Assembly (NCBI GenBank): GCA_028277515.1
Contig: JANQGC010000265.1
Location: forward strand, 1 to 12,164
DNA from: Anaerolineae bacterium
Lineage (GTDB): Bacteria > Chloroflexota > Anaerolineae > Promineifilales > Promineifilaceae
DNA length: 12,164 bases
Reading direction: 5' to 3'
Shown here one piece after another: positions 6,426 to 12,164 of the stretch (position 1 is its first letter; the number at the start of each line of letters is the position of its first letter). Under the pieces are notes generated by a model. It did not search any database and had not been told where the DNA came from. It was given only the letters and a program-made list of their open reading frames with translations. Both the position numbers and the translations under genes were made by a program.

Positions 6426-7964
6426 TTACTCAGCCGACTGCGTATCGATCCAAATAGGACTGCTCCACGCCCACTGCCTATTCCGCTGGCGAACCCGGAC
6501 GTAGTACCAATCTCTGATGGCAGAATTAACCCGGTGGGTGAAATCAAAGTGGCATGTGTATTCTTCCAGGGGCACCGCCCGCTGGAAATAGTAGGCGGGA
6601 GTCAAAAACTGTCCCAGGTATGCGGATTTTGGTCCAAGAATCAGATCGCTCATCGTTATCTCTACCGGTTGTCCATTGATCCGGCCGCGGATCAAGGATC
6701 TGGCATCGCCCTGAATTTTCATACCAATGCCCTGCGTTGCAGAGGTGGTGGTTGCCGGGTTTCCCCAAGTTCTGGTACGAAACCGCAGGCCATTTTCTCC
6801 CACTCGAGACCAGTCACTAAAAGCGTAAGACTCCTCCTCACTGGCCTGAGGAGCGACAACATCATGCCCCCTAAACCGTGGCTCCACGTCAAGCAAACGG
6901 CCGTTATCAACCTCCAACGCTACCTGCCAATCAACATTCTCTCCTTTTTGACCCCAGCCAACTTCAAAATGGACCTTGAAGGATTGGGGGGAAGAGTTGT
7001 CTATTGAGCCAGACTCTAATTCGGTGGCGCTGCTGCGCTGGATAACACGGTTGTTGTATAACACCTCAACATAGTCTAAAGCATTTCCTCCTTCAACCGA
7101 GACATTGATATGGCGTTCATCTGAATAAGGGAGGACAGTACCCATTGGCTGCTCATTAACCGAGAAAGCTATGGCGATCTTATCACCAGTAAGGGCAACC
7201 GTTCGGCGGGCCTTGATGGCCTGCCAGATCGCTTCACGGCTTAATTCCGTCGCCCAAACAGCCATGCGGCCGTGGCCATAGCTTCCGGGGTGAGCACTAT
7301 GATGATCGGTTGAGCCAATGACGCCTACAATATGGCCTTGAGCCAATCCAAATTGGTACAGGCTTTGCCGGTCACGCGGACCCATCGTATGCAAATAGGG
7401 ATAAGGCGCATCAGCGCTTTCAGAGACGCCGTGCATGGACATGATTTCTACGACTGGGCTTAGTTCTGTGTTGAATGTCCGCCAATTGATTCCACGATAA
7501 CCTTGCTTGTAACCGATGTGATGGGGTATCAATAAAGTATCAATGCCACGTGCTTGCCAACCATGCAGCGCCTGCCGCATATCTTTCAGATTGGCTGCGC
7601 GAATAATCTCCCCTTCCGCTCCTGCGAAGTAAATATTGTGGTCGCCAAATTCTCTTGAGTGCCACTCGAAGCCCAGAAAGGTTGCAAAGCGCCCTGCTTG
7701 ATTATTAGCCGCTACTATCTCCTGGACAAAGGGCCATGCAGCGTCTGTTTTGCTGAATCCTTGCTGGTGATAATCAACAAGGTCGGCTAGACGCGCTTCA
7801 CCAACTGGTATGTCCGGCCAGTGCGCGTGAACTGTGACTGCGGCAAAATCTAACTGCAATCGGGAGTTATAAAATGCATCTTCTAATCTGCCATGCCCAT
7901 AGCCCACAGCGCAGTGATTGTGTATATCTCCGTAATAGAGATTGAGTTGATCATAAACGTGCAT
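6426..7964 (-). CDS. PHP-domain metallohydrolase, DUF3604-like
   Basis: A 512-residue protein. Residues 9-260 carry a PHP-type metal site: D13-I-H15-N-H17, H46-A-H48, FEW with E100, GDHN with H109, PHH (147-149), VEIMSMHG (172-179) and STDHH (218-222). YYGDIHNH at the very start, the FEWHS...GDHN block and a C-terminal sheet-rich part ending YYYVRVRQRNRQWAWSSPIWI (487-507) fit DUF3604. PHP enzymes use two or three metal ions to cleave phosphoesters or related bonds; DUF3604 has no firm biochemical assignment that I know of. There is no signal peptide, so the protein is probably cytoplasmic. Its start codon lies inside the end of the Gfo/Idh gene (14-base overlap), which predicts translational coupling and a shared pathway. 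The ribosome-binding site is weak (GGAT), consistent with coupling. An adhesin or polymerase-type PHP role is unlikely. Confidence 0.85.
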   Translation of the reverse strand: MHVYDQLNLYYGDIHNHCAVGYGHGRLEDAFYNSRLQLDFAAVTVHAHWPDIPVGEARLADLVDYHQQGFSKTDAAWPFVQEIVAANNQAGRFATFLGFEWHSREFGDHNIYFAGAEGEIIRAANLKDMRQALHGWQARGIDTLLIPHHIGYKQGYRGINWRTFNTELSPVVEIMSMHGVSESADAPYPYLHTMGPRDRQSLYQFGLAQGHIVGVIGSTDHHSAHPGSYGHGRMAVWATELSREAIWQAIKARRTVALTGDKIAIAFSVNEQPMGTVLPYSDERHINVSVEGGNALDYVEVLYNNRVIQRSSATELESGSIDNSSPQSFKVHFEVGWGQKGENVDWQVALEVDNGRLLDVEPRFRGHDVVAPQASEEESYAFSDWSRVGENGLRFRTRTWGNPATTTSATQGIGMKIQGDARSLIRGRINGQPVEITMSDLILGPKSAYLGQFLTPAYYFQRAVPLEEYTCHFDFTHRVNSAIRDWYYVRVRQRNRQWAWSSPIWIDTQSAE

Positions 7965-9210
7965 CGGGTATATCCGTCAATGGGATGGTAATTCCGTCAG
8001 AGTCCATAGATTTTAATGCAGCCATTACCATCCGGGTCGCTTCCAGGCCGGCCCGCGCTGAAACTGCCGGCGGTGTTCCAAGGCAAAAACTATTTAATTC
8101 TTTAACCATAGCGATATCAGCCCCAAAGTGCGAATCGGTGAAATTTTCGTCACGGCAATCAAGGACCTGATGGGTGCGGCCGTAATCAGAAACGATGTCC
8201 AGCTCTCCCGTATGTCGTGTAAGGATGATGCGTCCCTTGTTGCCTACTAATTCCAGCGTTTCTTCATCTTTAGCCGGTGGGCCAAATATTGTATAAAAAT
8301 AGGAAGCGATAACCCCGTTTTGATAAGAAAAGTGAATGCTGCCATTGTGGTAAAGATCAGAACCAGGAGCATAAACACATATATCATCTATATATTTTTC
8401 TTCACTTTCTTGCAGCCAGGATGAACTGGCATGCATCATCAAGTCAGATGAAATGGGTAAACCGGTTTCGGTCGAACGCCGGCGGTAGGGACAGTCCCGA
8501 TCACAGGTATGACAGCGTTGAGGTCCATCTGGCTCGGTCTGGATCATCGAACGGCCGCCAAAGCCCTGCACCTTCTGGGCACGGCTGCCACTAAACCAGT
8601 TGAAAACATCGAAAATGTGGCTTCCCTTATCATTTAATGCGCCACCGGACCATTCCCGGCGGCGCCACCACGCAGAAAGATAGCGATGATAAGGGATGAT
8701 ATTGCGTACCTGGATCATCGCCAGATCACCAATGACCCCATCCTGCAGCAGCTGGTACGCCTTCACCCAGGACGACTCATAGCGCCGCGTGAAGCCCATA
8801 ATCAGCTCATTTTCAGTCTCGGTCTCGGCTTCGACAATAGCAACAGCATCCTCCACATTATGGGCCAGCGGTTTGTCGCAGTAAACTTTTTTTCCTGAGC
8901 GAAGCGCAGGCACAGCGAACCAACGGTGAGTATCTGTGATCGAGGTAATAATGATCAATTCCACAGCAGGATCATCAACCAAATCTAGCCCATTTATATA
9001 ATGGGTTGGCTTTATTTCGACGCCATGACGAGCATAGCGCGCTTGAAGATAATCTTGCGCTTCTTCTATGCGTTCGGGATTGCGGTCGCACAACGCTGTT
9101 ATTTTGAGTTTTATCTCCGGGTACAGGGTGACCATATTACGAGCTATGCTGTCTAGCCCCCGCACACCCAGTCCGATAATGCCTACTCCAATCGTTGAAT
9201 CTGGCTGCAT
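7951..9210 (-). CDS. Gfo/Idh/MocA-family oxidoreductase
   Basis: A 419-residue NAD(P)-dependent dehydrogenase. The N-terminal Rossmann fold has GVGIIGLGVRG (8-18), ITALCDRN (37-44) and the family signature C-D-K-P (111-114), equivalent to EKP with Lys113 as the catalytic lysine. The C-terminal domain has GGALNDKGSHIFD (189-201), with Asp194 and His198 as the substrate-site pair. Members oxidise sugars, inositols or amino sugars. Unusual for a core member is C-H-T-C-D-R-D-C (233-240) followed by PYRRR, a Cys3 cluster in the loop after the GGxxxDxGxH block, which could bind a metal or stabilise a subdomain. The start follows GGGAG with nine bases of spacing. It is 16 bases after the MalG-type permease and overlaps the PHP gene by 14 bases, so it is a catabolic member of the transporter operon. 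Exact substrate unknown. Confidence 0.94.
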   Translation of the reverse strand: MQPDSTIGVGIIGLGVRGLDSIARNMVTLYPEIKLKITALCDRNPERIEEAQDYLQARYARHGVEIKPTHYINGLDLVDDPAVELIIITSITDTHRWFAVPALRSGKKVYCDKPLAHNVEDAVAIVEAETETENELIMGFTRRYESSWVKAYQLLQDGVIGDLAMIQVRNIIPYHRYLSAWWRRREWSGGALNDKGSHIFDVFNWFSGSRAQKVQGFGGRSMIQTEPDGPQRCHTCDRDCPYRRRSTETGLPISSDLMMHASSSWLQESEEKYIDDICVYAPGSDLYHNGSIHFSYQNGVIASYFYTIFGPPAKDEETLELVGNKGRIILTRHTGELDIVSDYGRTHQVLDCRDENFTDSHFGADIAMVKELNSFCLGTPPAVSARAGLEATRMVMAALKSMDSDGITIPLTDIPDARL

Positions 9211-9226
9211 CGCCTGCTGCTCCCTT

Positions 9227-10072
9227 CTATCCTTTGATCGCGCCGGCAGTTAATCCTTCTGCAATCCGGTTCTGGAAAATCAACACCAAAAGGACCAGTG
9301 GGATGGTGACGATCATGGCGGCTGCCATAATCTCGGCAATAGGCTCTTGGAGCGATTCGACACCACTGAATTGGGCAATGGCCACGGTAACAGTCTGGGC
9401 CGATGGATTCGTGATCGTAAAGTTGAGGGCGAAGAGATACTCATTCCAAGAACTGACAAAGGCCAGGAGACCGGTCGTGACCAAAGCGGGAGCGGTCAAG
9501 GGCAACATGATTAAACGAAACGTTTGCATGTAACTGGCGCCGTCAATAATGGCTGCCTGTTCGATTTCAGCCGGTAATCCACGAAAGAAAGCGGTCAAAA
9601 CCCAGACAGTGAAGGGCAGGGTGAAGACCGGATAAGTCAATATCAATGCAAATGGCGTGCCAAACAGTCCAAACTGCTGCACAACGGTGTATAGCCCTGA
9701 CAGGATCGAGATAGAGGGAAACATTGTCATTGATAGCACCAGGTACAAAAGCAATGTTCGCCCCCGGAAACGCATCCGTCCCAGGGCATAGGCTGCAAAA
9801 GAACCGACTAAGAGAGATAGCACCGTTGTTGCCCCGGCGACAAAGGCTGAATTGCGAAGTGAAATGAGAAACCTATTGTCCCGCATCACATACTCGTAAT
9901 TTTCCATCGTCGGTTCTGCGGGAATGTAGTTGGCCCTGCGAAACATTTCATTTTCTGTTTTAAAGGAGGTAGTGAATGCCCAATAAAATGGAAACAGGGC
10001 ATAAACGGCAATCAACACCACAAGAAAATAGAAGATCAGGCGTTGTAAAATGGTTATCACTCGCATATTCAT
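9227..10072 (-). CDS. ABC transporter permease, MalG/CUT1 type
   Basis: A 281-residue inner-membrane subunit of normal length with about six helices (12-33, 72-97, 108-130, 140-162, 194-215, 245-267). The cytoplasmic EAA loop is at 169-192 (EIEQAAIIDGASYMQTFRLI, then MLPL), with the conserved Gly178 and the LPL end that docks on the ATPase. Residues 34-65 carry the typical TSFKTENEMF...PTMENY periplasmic segment. It pairs with the MalF-type subunit upstream to form the translocation pore for a carbohydrate-like solute. Its ATG shares one base with the stop of the upstream gene (TAATG), and GGAG sits eight bases before the start, so the two subunits are translationally coupled. No ATPase gene follows, so a shared ATPase encoded elsewhere is inferred. 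Confidence 0.95.
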   Translation of the reverse strand: MNMRVITILQRLIFYFLVVLIAVYALFPFYWAFTTSFKTENEMFRRANYIPAEPTMENYEYVMRDNRFLISLRNSAFVAGATTVLSLLVGSFAAYALGRMRFRGRTLLLYLVLSMTMFPSISILSGLYTVVQQFGLFGTPFALILTYPVFTLPFTVWVLTAFFRGLPAEIEQAAIIDGASYMQTFRLIMLPLTAPALVTTGLLAFVSSWNEYLFALNFTITNPSAQTVTVAIAQFSGVESLQEPIAEIMAAAMIVTIPLVLLVLIFQNRIAEGLTAGAIKG

Positions 10073-11658
10073 TATTCTGTCTCCACATTGAGTAATCGGA
10101 CATATATGATGGCAAAGATTGAAATTAATACAAAGATAATCATACTGATAGCTGAGGCGTACCCATCTTGCTGATTGTTAACCAGCGTTTCGTAATTGTA
10201 GGTAGCCATTGAAAGCTGCTGCCGGCCAAAGAGTATGTTGAATAGGTCAAAAACCCGCAAGGCATCCAAAGTTCGGAAGACCAGAGCCACGGCGATGGTC
10301 GGCCGTAACAAGGGTAACGTGACCGAAAAAAACTGCTGCATCCGGTTAGCACCATCAACTGCGGCCGCTTCATACATTTCTTTGGGAATTGTCTGCAAAC
10401 CGGCAAGCAACAGAAGCGCCATAAAAGAGGATGTCTTCCACACATCGACCATAATTGCCGCCGGTAGTTGCAAGGACGCCGCCGCCAGCCATGCTTGCGG
10501 GGCATCCACAAATCCCAGGTCCATAAACACCCGGTTGACAATACCGGCGCTGGTGTCCTTGAGCATTAACTCCCACAAGCGGGCAGCTATGACGGTGGGG
10601 ATGGCCCATGGCACAAGCATCACGGCCCGCATCAAACCACGCGCCGCAAATGCAGAGTTAACCGTCAGGGCAATGAACAGGGCGATCAACAATTCCAGGG
10701 CTACAGATATGATTGTAAACAGTAGAGTCGTACCAATGCTCTGAATAAAATCTGCATCTAGACCACTGATAGCCAATGACTGCGGTGGATCGGAGAAGGG
10801 AATGGAAATGTTCCACACCGTGCGAAATCCTTCTCTGAGCAGTTCACGGTCAATCGTATCCCAGCGAATGTCGCCGTCTCGGGATACGTCACACTGGTTG
10901 GTGGCTTCATCCACCCGGCAATTAACGACATCCAAACGAGCCGAGAGCAGATTTTGGTAGTTTTCCAGGCCAACAAAGGCTGGAATCTCTTGTCCGGCAA
11001 ATCGCTTGTCGGTCAGGCTGCGGATTAATGTTTGCTCCAAAGGTCGGGCAGCTACCAGAACAAAGATAGCCAGGGTGGGGATTAGCAGGTTCCAGGCGCT
11101 GCGTACTTGTCTTGAATTGAGCTGCTCTTTGCCTTCAAAATCTAAATTCACGCGCCGGTTCAGATAAAAGAAGGCGGCGCCAAAAAAGAGGACAGCCACT
11201 AATAACAGCGGCATGGGTATGAAAGCGTCATCACTGCTGAAGGTCTCTCCCGCTTGCTGAGCTGATAGGTAGCTAACCCCCAGTTGAATGATATTAAACA
11301 CAATGGCAACGGCCGATCCCACGGTTAACCACAGCAGCGCAGTTTGCGCCCAGCGGGCGACGACAATATTGCGGGTGAACAGTCGGGCACCCAACCCGAT
11401 TGAAATGGCGCCCAACCCAATGACCAACACCGGGAGGATAATACCAAACTGGGTCAAGAAGGCCATGATTAGCGATGGCGGGGTATCACCTTCAGTGGGG
11501 GTCCAGTTGAGGACCTCGTTTATTGCCGGGCTGGATATAATCGTACCTACAAACCAAGATATGACACCAAGGCCCAAAAGGATAAATAAACTACCATATA
11601 AATAGGCAGTTAGCCGGCTACTATTTTCCCTATCTGATAATTGCAGCGTGCTACTCAT
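10072..11658 (-). CDS. ABC transporter permease, MalF/CUT1 type with N-terminal four-helix extension
   Basis: A 528-residue permease, long for the family (typically around 300). The core begins near residue 186 (RSAWNLLIPTLAIFVLVAARP) and includes a periplasmic loop of about 100 residues (206-305) with Cys247 and Cys256, a possible disulfide. Core membrane segments lie near 309-333, 341-362, 395-420, 450-470 and 500-522. The EAA loop is at 429-451 (YEAAAVDGANRMQQFFSVTL, then PLL). The first 180 residues hold four further hydrophobic segments (18-40, 64-90, 104-130, 148-167). MalF of E. coli also has extra N-terminal helices and a large P2 loop, so the design has a precedent, but four extra helices is more than I expect. 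The start follows GGGAG with six bases of spacing; that site lies in the outer stem of the upstream hairpin. It is followed by the MalG-type gene with a one-base overlap. Confidence 0.94.
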   Translation of the reverse strand: MSSTLQLSDRENSSRLTAYLYGSLFILLGLGVISWFVGTIISSPAINEVLNWTPTEGDTPPSLIMAFLTQFGIILPVLVIGLGAISIGLGARLFTRNIVVARWAQTALLWLTVGSAVAIVFNIIQLGVSYLSAQQAGETFSSDDAFIPMPLLLVAVLFFGAAFFYLNRRVNLDFEGKEQLNSRQVRSAWNLLIPTLAIFVLVAARPLEQTLIRSLTDKRFAGQEIPAFVGLENYQNLLSARLDVVNCRVDEATNQCDVSRDGDIRWDTIDRELLREGFRTVWNISIPFSDPPQSLAISGLDADFIQSIGTTLLFTIISVALELLIALFIALTVNSAFAARGLMRAVMLVPWAIPTVIAARLWELMLKDTSAGIVNRVFMDLGFVDAPQAWLAAASLQLPAAIMVDVWKTSSFMALLLLAGLQTIPKEMYEAAAVDGANRMQQFFSVTLPLLRPTIAVALVFRTLDALRVFDLFNILFGRQQLSMATYNYETLVNNQQDGYASAISMIIFVLISIFAIIYVRLLNVETE

Positions 11659-11659
11659 C

Positions 11660-11730
11660 GTAGACTCCCTATTGTTTTAATGAGTTTGGGATGATCAGAG
11701 ACCATCCCAAACTCTATTGCTTGAGTCTAC
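11660..11730 (-). promoter_or_regulatory. Nested stem-loop between binding-protein and permease genes, covering the permease RBS
   Basis: The inner hairpin has perfect 12-bp arms (11682-11693 and 11703-11714, GAGTTTGGGATG and its complement) around a 9-base loop. An outer 8-bp perfect pair, 11660-11667 (GTAGACTC) with 11723-11730 (GAGTCTAC), encloses it with unpaired segments between. In the minus-strand RNA the 3' outer arm includes the GAG of the permease ribosome-binding site GGGAG. No T-tract follows, so it is not a classical terminator. The position, just after the binding-protein stop, matches the intercistronic hairpins that let binding proteins outnumber permeases by protecting the upstream message or limiting downstream translation. 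Confidence 0.8.
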
Positions 11731-11736
11731 TCCTTA

Positions 11737-12164
11737 TCAACTACCCAGCAGGTCTTCGATATCAAGTTCGAGGAGTTCAAGAGCCGTTTGAGCATCACTT
11801 TCACCGCTGATGATGGAGTGTACAGCCGTGAAGTAGAGGGTTGAAAGCTGGTTGTACTTCTCAGCCGTCACCGTTGACGGCCGCGCCGTGGTCACTTCCA
11901 CCACATCCGGGCTGGCGAACGGCATCGCCGCCTGGATATCAGGGTCGGCATAAAGCGCAGCCACCGCCGGTGGTGAGCTGGTATCGACGGAGTAATGCTT
12001 CTGGTTCTCAGCGCTGGTCATGTAGCTGGCGAAAGCTGCCGCCGCTTCCGGCTGCGATGAGTAAGCGGAAACGCCGATGTGCCAACCGCCCAGACTGGCC
12101 GCCCCTATTCCGGCATCGCCGGCAGGCAAGGGTGCCACATCAAAGCTGTCACTCACAAACTCGC
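11737..12164 (-). CDS. ABC transporter solute-binding protein, C-terminal part (runs off right edge)
   Basis: The last 142 residues of a family 1 extracellular solute-binding protein; the frame is open to the window edge. Recognisable features are GGWHIGVSAYSSQPEAAAAF (a conserved Trp-containing segment followed by the helix that caps the lobe), SYMTSAENQ, SPPAVAALYADPDI, and the near-terminal ARPSTVTAEKYNQLSTLYF followed by a helix with SGESDAQTAL and a final LELLELDIEDLLGS. These are typical of the last third of MalE/UgpB-like proteins. It is the first gene of the transporter operon seen here and supplies ligand specificity to the two permeases downstream (78-base gap with a nested hairpin). 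The N-terminus and lipobox lie outside the window. It is a separate gene from the lipoprotein at the left edge. Ligand unknown; a carbohydrate is likely from the permease type. Confidence 0.92.
   Translation of the reverse strand, partial: EFVSDSFDVAPLPAGDAGIGAASLGGWHIGVSAYSSQPEAAAAFASYMTSAENQKHYSVDTSSPPAVAALYADPDIQAAMPFASPDVVEVTTARPSTVTAEKYNQLSTLYFTAVHSIISGESDAQTALELLELDIEDLLGS

Noticed and set aside
1..12164. CRISPR array, tRNA, rRNA, insertion sequence or prophage genes
   Set aside because: No regularly spaced repeats, cloverleaf-like segments, transposase motifs or phage proteins were seen on either strand.

Overview
The window reads as ordinary chromosome from a bacterium that lives on imported organic solutes. 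My best guess is the phylum Chloroflexota (Anaerolineae-like). This is inferred from style only: a lipoprotein binding protein with a long Glu/Ala/Pro linker, a secreted subtilase ending in a short aromatic tail, an intermediate base composition, and structured GC-rich spacers. No rRNA, tRNA, CRISPR array, transposase or phage gene was seen.

Layout. Bases 1-365 (minus) hold the start of a solute-binding lipoprotein gene that runs off the left edge. Bases 504-1553 (minus) encode a LacI-family repressor. Its promoter has TTGACA and an extended -10 and runs into a perfect 30-bp palindrome, probably its own operator. Bases 1687-1960 are a gene-free, hairpin-rich spacer with a REP-like motif. Bases 1961-3769 (minus) encode a secreted subtilisin-type protease with a complete catalytic set and a large insertion. 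A spacer of about 440 bases with several inverted repeats separates it from a divergent two-gene plus-strand operon: an Atg22/UMF1-like MFS transporter (4211-5563) and, one base later, a short-chain dehydrogenase (5565-6395).

From 6426 to the right edge everything is on the minus strand and looks like one operon. In transcription order it runs: solute-binding protein (C-terminal part, 11737-12164), MalF-type permease with a four-helix N-terminal extension (10072-11658), MalG-type permease (9227-10072), Gfo/Idh/MocA oxidoreductase (7951-9210), and PHP-domain/DUF3604-like metallohydrolase (6426-7964). Spacings of 78, -1, 16 and -14 bases argue for co-transcription and translational coupling. 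The ATPase is absent from the window; it may be further away or a shared MsmK/UgpC-like subunit.

How they may work together (inference). The ABC transporter imports a sugar, polyol or related compound. The Gfo/Idh enzyme oxidises it with NAD(P), and the PHP enzyme may hydrolyse a phospho- or carboxyl-ester or a related bond. The convergent MFS-SDR pair could supply another transport and oxidation step. The repressor at the left most likely controls itself and the adjacent binding-protein gene. The most notable DNA-level features are that operator/promoter, and a nested hairpin between the right-hand binding protein and its permease whose outer stem covers the permease ribosome-binding site.
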